In this document: one piece after another, positions 8,815-16,939 of the stretch
How the letters are laid out: each line of letters starts with the position of its first letter
Position numbering within the stretch: position 1 is the first letter of the stretch
NCBI GenBank assembly: GCA_963695175.1
Contig: CAVOGG010000001.1
Coordinates: 1-64,000, forward strand
Source of the DNA: Fodinibacter sp963695175
GTDB taxonomy: Bacteria > Actinomycetota > Actinomycetes > Actinomycetales > Dermatophilaceae
DNA: 64,000 nucleotides
Direction: 5' to 3'
Translations under genes and position numbers: made by a program
Notes under the pieces: generated by a model
Database searches by the model: none
Told to the model about the DNA's origin: nothing
The model's input: the letters and a program-made list of their open reading frames with translations, nothing else

Positions 8815-8833
8815 CGGCATCCGCCCTCCTTTG

Positions 8834-8907
8834 TCCCTCGTGCGACGTGCCTACGGTTCTCGCGCGCGGCCCGGCCGGAATGCGTGGGGACAGTCGCACG
8901 AAGTCGG
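8834..8907. repeat. Interspersed inverted repeat, family 2 copy 1
   Basis: The element starts with CCTCGTGCGAC (8836-8846) and ends with GTCGCACGA (8893-8901), which are reverse complements. The inner part contains CCTACGGTTC and CCGGCCGGAA. The reverse complement of 30390-30466 matches it over its whole length at roughly 70 percent by eye, including TACGGTTC. It is intergenic, upstream of the M20 amidohydrolase. Confidence 0.65.
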
Positions 8908-8968
8908 GGTGTGGCGAACTCGGAAGGCGGCCCGGGGCGCCACCGCGTCCGAGTAGAGTGAACGCCTG

Positions 8969-10192
8969 ATGAACGACGATGCCCTTCTCGCCGCACTCGG
9001 CGAGCGCATCTCCTCACTCGCAGCCGAGCTCATCGACATCCGGCGGGACTTCCATGCCCATCCCGAGCTGTCCCGCGAGGAGACGCGCACGACCCAGACC
9101 GTGGCCCGCCGCCTCGACGCCGCGGGCATCGGGGTGCGTCTGCTGCCCGGCACCGGCCTGCTCGCCGACATCGGCGCGCCCGACGCCGAGCACCGCGTCG
9201 CGCTGCGTGCCGACATGGACGCCCTGCCGGTGCGTGAGCGCACCGGCCTCGACTTCGCCTCCCTCACACCGGGCGTCTGCCACGCGTGCGGCCACGACGT
9301 GCACGTCGTCTCGCTGCTCGGGGCGCTGCTCGCCCTCAAGGCGTGCGAGCCGGCCCTGATCAAGCGCGGCGTCGCGGTGCGCGGCGTGTTCCAGGCCGCC
9401 GAGGAGGTCATCCCCGGCGGCGCCCACGACGCCATCATCGCGGGGGCGCTCGACGGCGTGGACTCGGTGTACGCCATCCACTGCGACCCCAGCCTCGACG
9501 TCGGCCAGGTGGGGCTGCGCGAGGGCCCGCTGACCGCGGCCTGCGACCACGTCACCGTGTCGCTGCACGGCCGCGGCGGGCACACCTCACGCCCCCAGCT
9601 CACCGAGGACCTCACCTACGCGCTCGCCAAGGTCGTCACCGACGTGCCGGCGGCACTGTCGCGGCGGCTCGACCCGCGGGCCGGTGCGGCGCTGGTGTGG
9701 GGCACGATCAGCGCGGGGCGGGCGAGCAACGTCATCCCGTCGACCGGCGAGTGCCAGGGCACCCTGCGGATGCTCGACGCGCACGCGTGGCTCACCGTCG
9801 GCCCGCTGCTCGAGGAGATCGTCCACGCGGTGGTGCAGCCCTACGGCGTGCAGGCCAAGGTCGAGCGGGTCAAGGGGGTGCCGCCGGTGGTCAACACCGC
9901 CACGGGCATCGAGGCCTTCCGGCTCGCCTCTCTCGCTGGTGGGATGCACCCGGTGCCCACGTCGCAGTCGCTCGGCGGCGAGGACTTCTCCTGGTACCTC
10001 GCGCACACCGACGGCGCGATGGCCCGGCTCGGCACCCGCACCCACGGTGGCCCGACCTACGACCTGCACCAGGGCGACCTGGTCGTCGACGAGGACGCCA
10101 TCGCCCTGGGGGCCCGGCTGCTCTCGTCGCTCGCGGTGCTGCGGCGGCGTGCCTCCTCCCGCCACGCGGCCACGGCGCTGGAGGCGTCATGA
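8969..10192 (+). CDS. M20-family amidohydrolase
   Basis: Zinc-dependent M20D amidohydrolase of 407 residues, similar to the AmiA1/AmiB1 group and to N-acyl amino acid or indole-acetyl conjugate hydrolases; the substrate is not known. Metal-binding motifs are visible: RADMDALPV (about 78), CHACGHDVHV (about 109), the Glu pair in FQAAEEVIPGG and a late SLGGEDFSWYL, with the lid domain containing GRGGHTSRP. A TAGAGT box lies nine bases before the ATG. Its stop overlaps the cdd start (ATGA), so it leads the nucleoside salvage operon, as M20 genes do near the mycobacterial cluster. Confidence 0.88.
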   Translation: MNDDALLAALGERISSLAAELIDIRRDFHAHPELSREETRTTQTVARRLDAAGIGVRLLPGTGLLADIGAPDAEHRVALRADMDALPVRERTGLDFASLTPGVCHACGHDVHVVSLLGALLALKACEPALIKRGVAVRGVFQAAEEVIPGGAHDAIIAGALDGVDSVYAIHCDPSLDVGQVGLREGPLTAACDHVTVSLHGRGGHTSRPQLTEDLTYALAKVVTDVPAALSRRLDPRAGAALVWGTISAGRASNVIPSTGECQGTLRMLDAHAWLTVGPLLEEIVHAVVQPYGVQAKVERVKGVPPVVNTATGIEAFRLASLAGGMHPVPTSQSLGGEDFSWYLAHTDGAMARLGTRTHGGPTYDLHQGDLVVDEDAIALGARLLSSLAVLRRRASSRHAATALEAS

Positions 10193-10608
10193 CGGCATCC
10201 GGGCAGGACGTCGACTGGGAGGCGCTGCGCACGGAGGCGGTGCGGATGACGACGCTCGCCTACGCGCCCTACAGCCACTTCGCCGTCGGCGTCGCCGGGC
10301 TGGTCGACGACGGGCGCATCGTGTCGGGGTGCAACGTCGAGAACGCGGCCTACGGCGTCACCCTGTGCGCCGAGTGCGGCCTGGTCTCCGAGCTGCACGC
10401 GACCGGCGGCGGCTCGCTCGTCGCGGTGTGGTGCGTCGACCAGAACGGCGACACCCTGATGCCCTGTGGTCGGTGCCGGCAGCTGTTGTGGGAGAACGGT
10501 TCTCCCGACACGGTGCTGCAGACGCCCGAGGGTGTGCTGACGATGCGCGAGGTGCTGCCGCAGGCCTTCGGGCGCGACACCCTCGACGCCGTCGCCCCGG
10601 TCGACTGA
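10189..10608 (+). CDS. cdd: Cytidine deaminase
   Basis: Deaminates cytidine and deoxycytidine to uridine forms. At 139 residues it is the small homotetrameric type. The zinc site is CAEC (in VTLCAECGL, about residue 64) with PCGRCRQ (about 96), and the nucleoside-binding YSHFAVG and CNVENAAYG are intact. The ATG overlaps the previous stop, and deoA follows after 141 bases that hold a repeat, so co-transcription with deoA is likely but not certain. Confidence 0.95.
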   Translation: MTASGQDVDWEALRTEAVRMTTLAYAPYSHFAVGVAGLVDDGRIVSGCNVENAAYGVTLCAECGLVSELHATGGGSLVAVWCVDQNGDTLMPCGRCRQLLWENGSPDTVLQTPEGVLTMREVLPQAFGRDTLDAVAPVD

Positions 10609-10615
10609 CCCGTCC

Positions 10616-10706
10616 CAACTTTCTCGCCCGATGCGGGAACCTTCACCACAGCACCACTTCGGAACCCCTGCCCAGGTGAAGCTTCCGGTGCGGAGCAGGC
10701 GGCTCC
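10616..10706. repeat. Long inverted repeat, family 1 copy B
   Basis: The left arm at 10616-10646 (CAACTTT, CTCGCCCGATGCGGGAA, CTTCAC) matches the right arm of the copy at 827-917 read in reverse complement at all but about two positions. The right arm begins GTGAAGCTTCC at 10676 and then decays. The element sits between cdd and deoA, inside what is otherwise an operon. Confidence 0.65.
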
Positions 10707-10749
10707 GGGCGAGTGACCGAGCGGCCCGCGCCCCTGCCATGATGGCTCG

Positions 10750-12039
10750 ATGACCGAATCCTTCGACGCCGTCGACGTCATCACCACCAAACGTGACCGC
10801 CACGAGCTCTCCGACGACCAGATCCGCTGGGTGATCGACGCCTACACGCGCGGAATCGTCGCGGAGGAGCAGATGAGCGCGCTCGCGATGGCGGTGCTGC
10901 TCAACGGGATGACGCGTCGCGAGATCGCGACCTGGACCGCGGCGATGATCGCCAGCGGCGAGCGGATGGACTTCTCCGGGCTGTCGCGCCCGACCGCCGA
11001 CAAGCACTCCACCGGCGGGGTCGGCGACAAGATCACCCTGCCGCTGGCGCCGCTCGTCGCCGTGTTCGGCGTCGCCGTGCCGCAGCTGTCGGGCCGCGGC
11101 CTCGGCCACACCGGCGGCACCCTCGACAAGCTCGAGTCCGTCGCCGGCTGGACGGCATCGCTCTCGAACGAGGCCATGATGCGCCAGCTCGAGGACGTCG
11201 GCGCCGTCATCTGCGCCGCCGGGTCGGGGCTGGCCCCGGCCGACAAGAAGCTCTACGCGCTGCGCGACGTCACCGGAACGGTGGAGGCGATCCCGCTCAT
11301 CGCCTCCTCGATCATGAGCAAGAAGATCGCCGAGGGCACCGGCGCGCTGGTGCTCGACGTCAAGGTCGGCAGCGGTGCGTTCATGAAGACCCGCGAGAAC
11401 GCCACCGAGCTGGCCCGCACCATGGTCGACCTCGGCACCGACGCCGGCGTCAACACCGTCGCGCTGCTCACCGACATGTCGACGCCCCTGGGCCGGACCG
11501 CCGGCAACGCCCTCGAGGTGCGCGAGTCGGTCGAGGTGCTCGCCGGTGGCGGCCCGGCCGACGTCGTCGAGCTCACCGTCCGTCTCGCGCAGGAGATGCT
11601 GGATGCCGCCGGGCGCGGTGGCCAGGACGTCGCCGCGGCGCTGGCCGACGGTCGCGCCATGGACGCCTGGCGCCGGATGATCGCGGCCCAGGGCGGTGAC
11701 CCCGACGCCCCGCTGCCGGTCGCGACCGAGCAGCACGAGGTGCGCGCCGGAGCCGCGGGCGTGCTCTCCGAGCTCGACGCGTATGCGGTGGGTGTCGCGG
11801 CGTGGCGCCTGGGCGCCGGCCGCGCCCGCAAGGAGGACCCGGTGCAGGCGGGGGCCGGCATCGAGCTGCACGCGAAACCGGGTGATGCAGTGCGCGAGGG
11901 AGACCTGCTGCTCACCCTGCACACCGACGAGCCCGAGCGCTTCGACCGGGCCCAGGGCGCCCTGCAGGGCGCGATCACCATCGCCCCCGAGGGCACCACC
12001 GTCGAGCGCACCCCCATCGTCATCGACCGGATCGCCTGA
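10750..12039 (+). CDS. deoA: Thymidine phosphorylase
   Basis: Phosphorolyses thymidine and deoxyuridine to the base and 2-deoxyribose 1-phosphate, feeding the DeoC branch. The 429-residue length is typical. The family signature is visible near residues 80-100 (DKHSTGGVGDKITLPL), with SGRGLGHTGGTLDKLES following and KVGSGAFMKT near 205. An ATG start is used; the stop overlaps the add start (TGATG), so the two are coupled. Confidence 0.95.
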   Translation: MTESFDAVDVITTKRDRHELSDDQIRWVIDAYTRGIVAEEQMSALAMAVLLNGMTRREIATWTAAMIASGERMDFSGLSRPTADKHSTGGVGDKITLPLAPLVAVFGVAVPQLSGRGLGHTGGTLDKLESVAGWTASLSNEAMMRQLEDVGAVICAAGSGLAPADKKLYALRDVTGTVEAIPLIASSIMSKKIAEGTGALVLDVKVGSGAFMKTRENATELARTMVDLGTDAGVNTVALLTDMSTPLGRTAGNALEVRESVEVLAGGGPADVVELTVRLAQEMLDAAGRGGQDVAAALADGRAMDAWRRMIAAQGGDPDAPLPVATEQHEVRAGAAGVLSELDAYAVGVAAWRLGAGRARKEDPVQAGAGIELHAKPGDAVREGDLLLTLHTDEPERFDRAQGALQGAITIAPEGTTVERTPIVIDRIA

Positions 12040-13139
12040 TGGCCGGCACCGGGGCCGTCACCCCCACCATCGTCGCCCGCGCCCCCAAGGCCCTGTTGCA
12101 CGACCACCTCGACGGTGGCCTGCGCCCGGCCACGGTCGTCGAGCTCGCCGAGGCGTCGGGCTACGCCGGCCTGCCCACGACGGATGCCGTGGAGCTGGGT
12201 CACTGGTTCCGTGACGCCGCCGACTCGGGCTCGCTGGTGCGCTACCTCGAGACGTTCTCGCACACCGTCGCGGTGATGCAGACCTCCGAGCAGCTGACCC
12301 GGGTGGCCCGTGAGTGCGCGCTCGACCTGGCGGCCGACGGGGTGGTCTACGCCGAGTCGCGCTTCGCGCCCGAGCTGCACATCGAGGGCGGGCTCTCGCT
12401 GGACCAGGTCGTCGAGGCCGTGCTCGCCGGGTTCCGCGAGGGTGAGGAGGAAGCGGCCGCCGCCGGCACGCCCATCCGGATGCGCACCCTGCTCACCGCG
12501 ATGCGGCACGCCGCCCGCAGCCGCGAGATCGCCGAGCTGGCCGTGGCCTACCGCGAGCGCGGGGTCGGCGGGTTCGACATCGCCGGTGCCGAGGCCGGCT
12601 TCCCGCCCACGCGCCACCTCGACGCCTTCGAGTACCTGCGCCGCGAGAACGCCCACTTCACGATCCACGCCGGTGAGGCGTTCGGGCTGCCGAGCATCTG
12701 GGAGGCGCTGCAGTGGTGCGGCGCCGACCGGCTGGGCCACGGCGTGCGGATCGTCGACGACATCACGACCGGCGACGACGGCATCCCGGTGCTCGGTGGG
12801 CTGTCGGCCTACGTGCGCGACTGCCGCATCCCGCTCGAGATGTGCCCGAGCTCCAACATCCAGACCGGCGCGGCCGACTCCGTTGCGGCACACCCGATCA
12901 CGATGCTCAAGGAGCTGCGCTTCCGGGTCACGGTGAACACCGACAACCGGCTGATGAGCGGCACCTCGATGAGCCGCGAGATGCAGCTGCTCGTCGACGA
13001 GGCCGGCTGGACCCTCGACGACCTGCGCTGGGCGACGATCAACGCGATGAAGTCGGCGTTCCTGCCGTTCGACGAGCGGCTCGAGATCATCGAGCACGTC
13101 GTCAAGCCCGGCTACGCCGCCCTCGGCGCCGCCAACTGA
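12039..13139 (+). CDS. add: Adenosine deaminase
   Basis: Zinc TIM-barrel enzyme that converts adenosine and deoxyadenosine to inosine forms for salvage by purine nucleoside phosphorylase. The 366-residue protein has HDHLDGGL near the N-terminus (metal HxH), HAGEAFGLPSIWEAL with the catalytic Glu, LGHGVRI, and the metal-binding Asp in NTDNRLMSGT. It is the last gene of the M20-cdd-deoA-add unit and converges on the RDD gene across a short hairpin. Confidence 0.95.
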   Translation: MAGTGAVTPTIVARAPKALLHDHLDGGLRPATVVELAEASGYAGLPTTDAVELGHWFRDAADSGSLVRYLETFSHTVAVMQTSEQLTRVARECALDLAADGVVYAESRFAPELHIEGGLSLDQVVEAVLAGFREGEEEAAAAGTPIRMRTLLTAMRHAARSREIAELAVAYRERGVGGFDIAGAEAGFPPTRHLDAFEYLRRENAHFTIHAGEAFGLPSIWEALQWCGADRLGHGVRIVDDITTGDDGIPVLGGLSAYVRDCRIPLEMCPSSNIQTGAADSVAAHPITMLKELRFRVTVNTDNRLMSGTSMSREMQLLVDEAGWTLDDLRWATINAMKSAFLPFDERLEIIEHVVKPGYAALGAAN

Positions 13140-13164
13140 CCCGCGGGGACCCCCAGGTGGGTCA
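13137..13164. terminator. Short terminator between add and RDD gene
   Basis: TGACCC at the add stop pairs with GGGTCA at the RDD stop, with a GGGG/CCCC core inside. The architecture is the same as at 5635-5671: both stop codons form the base of the stem. Confidence 0.5.
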
Positions 13165-13992
13165 GCGGGGGGTGGTGAACGGGTCGGCCGGGACCACCCG
13201 GGCGCGCAGCTGCTCCTCGCGCCACAGCCGCTCGAGGTCACGGCGCCGGCGCTCCGCCACGACCGCGGCGAGCACCACCTCGGGGTGGTGGCCGCCGGGC
13301 GGCGGCGGGCTGACGTAGGGCAGCGTCGAGTGCAGCAGCTCGACGCCCAGGGTGTGCCGTGACTGCGGGGACAGCCCGGGCGCCCGCGACAGGAACTGCC
13401 GCACGGCCACGGTGAGCCCCGACGGCAACGTCGCCACGTCGGCGGTGTGCGCCCAGTGCGCCAGGGACGGCGGCATCATCGGGGGAGGGGTGAGCCGCAG
13501 CCGGGCCCGCTGGGTCACCACGACCGTGCCCGCCGCCATGTCGCCCAGCCGCTTGGCCTTCGGGTGGATCATCGACGTGACCAGCGCCGGGATGCCGAGC
13601 AGCAGGTAGATCTCGACGTACCCGATGAGGGCGCGCACCAGGGCGTGCCGGGCGGTGGCCGGCCCCCCGTCGTCGCGCACGACCCGCAGGCCGAGGGTGA
13701 CCTTGCCGAGCGAGCGGCCGTGGCTCATCGTCTCGATGATGGCCGGCATCCCGATGAAGACCACGGTGCTGAGCACGATGCCGACGATGCCCTGGACGGC
13801 CGCGGACGACTCCGCCGTCAGGGCACCGAAGACGAACAGCCCCGCGACGAGGACGACCACCACGAGGACGACGTCCATGACGCAGGACGCCATCCGCGCC
13901 GCGACGCTCGCGACGGGCACCTCCACGGCGACGCCCTCGCCGGTGACGAGGTCGTCGGTGGCGTAGCTGCGGTAGCCCCCGGGGTCGGTCAC
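13162..13992 (-). CDS. RDD-family membrane protein
   Basis: Integral membrane protein of 276 residues with an RDD domain: an Arg-containing first helix after AARMASCVMD, four hydrophobic segments between about 30 and 165, and HGRSLGKVTLGLRVVRDDG as the central conserved stretch. The C-terminal 100 residues are soluble and rich in Arg and Glu. Function is unknown; the family is linked to transport or membrane stress. It is divergent from a SpoIIM-like gene, a pairing often seen beside MoxR/DUF58 clusters. Confidence 0.85.
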   Translation of the reverse strand: MTDPGGYRSYATDDLVTGEGVAVEVPVASVAARMASCVMDVVLVVVVLVAGLFVFGALTAESSAAVQGIVGIVLSTVVFIGMPAIIETMSHGRSLGKVTLGLRVVRDDGGPATARHALVRALIGYVEIYLLLGIPALVTSMIHPKAKRLGDMAAGTVVVTQRARLRLTPPPMMPPSLAHWAHTADVATLPSGLTVAVRQFLSRAPGLSPQSRHTLGVELLHSTLPYVSPPPPGGHHPEVVLAAVVAERRRRDLERLWREEQLRARVVPADPFTTPR

Positions 13993-14045
13993 CCGGCGAT
14001 GCTAACCCGCCCGGGCGGAGGGGGACCGGCGGTTACGCTTCCCGG

Positions 14046-15044
14046 GTGGACCTCGACGCGTACCTCATGGCGCACCAGGCCCAGTGGCAGCGGCTCGAGG
14101 AGCTGACCAGTCGGCGCCGGCTGACCGGGGCCGAGGCCGACGAGCTGCTCGACCTCTACCAGCGGGTCTCGACCCACCTGTCCGTGGTGCGCTCGGCCAG
14201 CCCCGACCCGTCGGTGGTCACCTACCTGTCGGCCCTGCTCGCCCGCGCGCGGGGCGCCTCGGCCGGCGCCCGCACGTCGACGTGGGCCGACCTCCTCGGG
14301 TTCTTCACCCACACCTTCCCGGCCGCGCTCTACCGCACCCGGTGGTGGTGGGGAGCGACGGCCCTGGCGAGCGTCGCGCTGGCTGCCCTCGTCGCCTGGT
14401 GGTCGGTCGACCACCCCGAGGTGTGGACCAGCCAGATGACGCCGGCCGAGATCCAGGCCTACGTCGGCACCGACTTCGAGCACTACTACTCCGAGTTCCC
14501 GCACGGTGAGTTCGGCACGCTCGTGTGGGTCAACAACGCCCGGGTGGCGGCGCTCTGCATCGCCCTGGGGGTGTTCGGCCTGCCGGTGCTGATGCTGCTC
14601 GCCAGCAACGTCGTCAACGTGGGCATCGCCGCCGCGCTGATGCTCACCCACGACCGTGGCGCGCTCTTCTTCGGCCTCATCCTGCCGCACGGCCTGCTCG
14701 AGCTGACCGCGGTGTTCGTGGCCGGCGGGGTCGGCCTGCGGCTGTTCTGGTCGTGGGTCGAACCGGGCGCGATGGGCCGGGTGGAGTCCTTCGCCAGGGA
14801 GGGCCGCACGGCCATCGCGGTGGCCCTCGGGCTGATCGCGGTGCTGTTCGTCAGCGGCTCGATCGAGGGGTTCGTGACCCCGTCGGGGCTGCCGACCTGG
14901 GCCCGAATCGGCATCGGCGTCGTCGTGGAGTCACTGTTCCTGGCCTACGTGTTCGTCGTGGGCCGGGCTGCCGTGCACGGCGGCGCGACCGGCGACGTCC
15001 TCGCGCAGGATGCCGGCGACGTCGCCCCCGCGAGCGCCGCCTGA
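14046..15044 (+). CDS. Stage II sporulation protein M family membrane protein
   Basis: SpoIIM/DUF95-type membrane protein of 332 residues. An N-terminal soluble helical region (to about 90) precedes about five transmembrane segments; the family-typical stretch WVNNARVAALCIALGVFGLP and the later LILPHGLLELTAVFVAGG are clear. The organism is not expected to sporulate; in actinobacteria these proteins occur with RDD, DUF58 and MoxR genes and are thought to act in cell-envelope processes. The GTG start lies 53 bases from the divergent RDD start. Confidence 0.87.
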   Translation: MDLDAYLMAHQAQWQRLEELTSRRRLTGAEADELLDLYQRVSTHLSVVRSASPDPSVVTYLSALLARARGASAGARTSTWADLLGFFTHTFPAALYRTRWWWGATALASVALAALVAWWSVDHPEVWTSQMTPAEIQAYVGTDFEHYYSEFPHGEFGTLVWVNNARVAALCIALGVFGLPVLMLLASNVVNVGIAAALMLTHDRGALFFGLILPHGLLELTAVFVAGGVGLRLFWSWVEPGAMGRVESFAREGRTAIAVALGLIAVLFVSGSIEGFVTPSGLPTWARIGIGVVVESLFLAYVFVVGRAAVHGGATGDVLAQDAGDVAPASAA

Positions 15045-15107
15045 GCCGACCGTCGCGCGGTCGGGGCGGACGTGCCACGATGGGCGGATCGGACGAAGGA
15101 GCTGGCC

Positions 15108-15449
15108 ATGTCCACCACCCGGATTCCCCGCACGAAGGTTCCGCCCGACTCCGTCACGGGCGTCGAGGGCTACGCGGTCGGCGACAACGGCGAGTACTTC
15201 GCCGTCGGGCGCCGCTGCCGGCACCTGCGCGCCGACCTCGGCGAGGGCACCATCGACGCCGACGGCTGCCTGGTCTGCCCCTGGCACCAGGCGAAGTACG
15301 ACGTCAAGACCGGGCGGATGACGCGTGGTCCCCAGGGCGTGTTCGCGAAGATCCCCGGCGTCGACGCCGGGTACATCGCCCTGACCAAGGCGTGGCCGCT
15401 CCACCTCGGCACGGTCACCGTCGCCGGGGACGAGCTGGAGATCGACTGA
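15108..15449 (+). CDS. Rieske (2Fe-2S) domain protein
   Basis: Small 113-residue ferredoxin-like Rieske protein. The cluster ligands are the pairs in CRH (about residue 36) and CPWH (about 57), with the expected spacing, so a 2Fe-2S centre ligated by two Cys and two His is predicted. It has no signal peptide or membrane segment, so it is probably a cytosolic electron carrier or oxygenase-ferredoxin subunit; no oxygenase is adjacent. The ATG at 15108 follows a GAAGGAG ribosome site. It separates spoIIM from the VanY/VanZ genes. Confidence 0.87.
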   Translation: MSTTRIPRTKVPPDSVTGVEGYAVGDNGEYFAVGRRCRHLRADLGEGTIDADGCLVCPWHQAKYDVKTGRMTRGPQGVFAKIPGVDAGYIALTKAWPLHLGTVTVAGDELEID

Positions 15450-15503
15450 ACGGTCGACCCGTCGACCCGTCGACCGGATGCCGCGGCGACGCGACGAACC
15501 GGG
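15450..15503. repeat. Short GTCGACCC direct repeats between convergent genes
   Basis: Three GTCGACC units spaced nine bases apart follow the Rieske stop, and a GGATGCC word lies at 15477-15483 outside any gene. The gap separates the Rieske gene from the converging VanZ gene. It may serve as a terminator, though no strong hairpin is visible. Confidence 0.4.
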
Positions 15504-16085
15504 TCAGCGGATGCCGGGGGTACCGACCCGCGCGAGTGGCCCGGCGTCGCGCACGTGCACGGGCTGCCAGGGGGAGGCGAGGTAGAGCCCTCCGCCGAGC
15601 AGGGCGAGCACGGTTGCGATCGAACAGATCTGCGTCATCACCGTGGCCGTCCGGGCGGCGAGCGTGTGCCGGGCGAGGGCGAGCAGGCCGAGCCCGACCA
15701 GGCCCCCGACGGTGTTGACGATGACGTCCGTGGTGTCCGACCTCCCGACGGCCAGGACGTACTGGGTGACCTCGAGGGCGACGCTAGCCCCGGCGATCGT
15801 GCCCGCGGCCGCCCACCACGGCCACCGTGGCGCGAGCAGGCCGAGGTAGATGCCCAGCGGGACGAAGAGCACGAGGTTCGCCACGACCTCGACGGGTGCG
15901 CTGGCGCCGGCCCCGTCTGCGGCGACGAACGGAACGAGCTTGACCATCGTGTCCCCACCGGTCCACGGGACCTCCAGCTTCCACAGCACGGTCCACACCA
16001 GGACGACGAGGTAGACCACGAACAGCGCGACCAGTGCGGTCCGGGTCGGGGGCCGCGTGCGGCCCGGGTGACGCGGCCGGCTCAC
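15504..16085 (-). CDS. VanZ-family membrane protein
   Basis: Membrane protein of 193 residues with about five hydrophobic segments and the VanZ pattern: a first helix ending in KLEVPWTGGDTMVKLVPF, ANLVLFVPLGIYLGLL, and a helix with SVALEVTQYVLAVGRSDTTDV followed by VNTVGGLVGLGLL. VanZ proteins are associated with low-level teicoplanin resistance, but most homologues have no proven role. The GTG at 16085 overlaps the VanY stop (GTGA), so they are coupled; an upstream frame to 16196 is inside VanY and was discarded. Confidence 0.85.
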   Translation of the reverse strand: MSRPRHPGRTRPPTRTALVALFVVYLVVLVWTVLWKLEVPWTGGDTMVKLVPFVAADGAGASAPVEVVANLVLFVPLGIYLGLLAPRWPWWAAAGTIAGASVALEVTQYVLAVGRSDTTDVIVNTVGGLVGLGLLALARHTLAARTATVMTQICSIATVLALLGGGLYLASPWQPVHVRDAGPLARVGTPGIR

Positions 16086-16801
16086 TGCTGCATCCTCGGG
16101 TCGTGTGACGGGTCGGCGTACCTGACCGGGCAGCCGCGGTCGACGGCGTGGGGCCGCAGCTCGAAGTGCCAGGGCTCGTTCCGGAAGATCTGGCACAGCC
16201 CGTACTCGGCGCCGTGCTTGGTGAGCCAGGCCGTGGCGTCGGAGTTGCCGATGTCCACCGCGTCCCCCGACACGTGCGGCGACGTGGCCGGCGTGGCGAC
16301 CCAGCGGGCTGCTGCAGTCCTCGAGCCGTACGTCGAGATGGCCTCGTCGAGGAGCTGCTCCTGGTAGGCCCGGGAGCGCCAGCCGCTGTTGACCTCGAGC
16401 TCGACCCCCGTGCGCCTCGCAGCGGTCGCGGCCGTGCGGAGCGCGCCGAGCAGGTCGGGGTCGAGGTTGGCCACCGCGGGGTACTGGTCGTCGAAGACGG
16501 TGGCGCCGTCGGGGACGCGGCCGTCGGCGACGCCCAGCACTCCGCCGGTGGGGCCTTCAGGTCTGTCGGCGTCGGCGCCGACCCGCTCGTCAGAGGTGCG
16601 CGACGGGTGCGAGGGGCGCGCGGGGTGCGAGGGGGAAGGACGCGGCGTGGTGGACGCGACCCGCGGTGGCGCTGCCGCCGCCACCTCCGCCGGCGAACCG
16701 CATCCCCCGACAGCGGCGAGCGCGGCCACCACGGCCAGGACGGAGAGGATGGTCGAGTGGGGGCGGTGCCGTGCGGTCTGCACTGGCTTGCTGGATGGCA
16801 T
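16082..16801 (-). CDS. VanY-type D-alanyl-D-alanine carboxypeptidase lipoprotein
   Basis: M15-family zinc carboxypeptidase of 239 residues that should trim the terminal D-Ala of peptidoglycan stems. The N-terminus has a signal with lipobox AAVGGC (Cys near 33), followed by a Thr/Ser/Pro-rich linker to about 70. The catalytic domain carries SPHVSGDAVDIG (zinc His and Asp) and EPWHFEL (catalytic Glu, zinc His). The VanY/VanZ pairing is seen in glycopeptide resistance clusters, but no vanHAX or vanRS is near, so a housekeeping wall role is at least as likely. Confidence 0.87.
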   Translation of the reverse strand: MPSSKPVQTARHRPHSTILSVLAVVAALAAVGGCGSPAEVAAAAPPRVASTTPRPSPSHPARPSHPSRTSDERVGADADRPEGPTGGVLGVADGRVPDGATVFDDQYPAVANLDPDLLGALRTAATAARRTGVELEVNSGWRSRAYQEQLLDEAISTYGSRTAAARWVATPATSPHVSGDAVDIGNSDATAWLTKHGAEYGLCQIFRNEPWHFELRPHAVDRGCPVRYADPSHDPRMQQ

Positions 16802-16939
16802 GCCACCCAGTCAAGGCAGTGTGCTGTTGCCACGACGTATGAGGTTCTCGATACGCCGGCGATATGGGCTGCGCCATGGCGTCGAGTGCTCCCTCACCCA
16901 CCGCACGGGACGGGGGGCGTGCGCCACGGTGCAACCTGC

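Noticed and set aside
11253..13241. 662-codon minus-strand frame opposite deoA and add
   Set aside because: Antisense shadow; deoA and add on the plus strand carry complete catalytic motifs.
15504..16801. VanY/VanZ as a glycopeptide resistance island
   Set aside because: No vanH, vanA, vanX, vanR or vanS nearby and no mobile-element ends; both families are common chromosomal genes.
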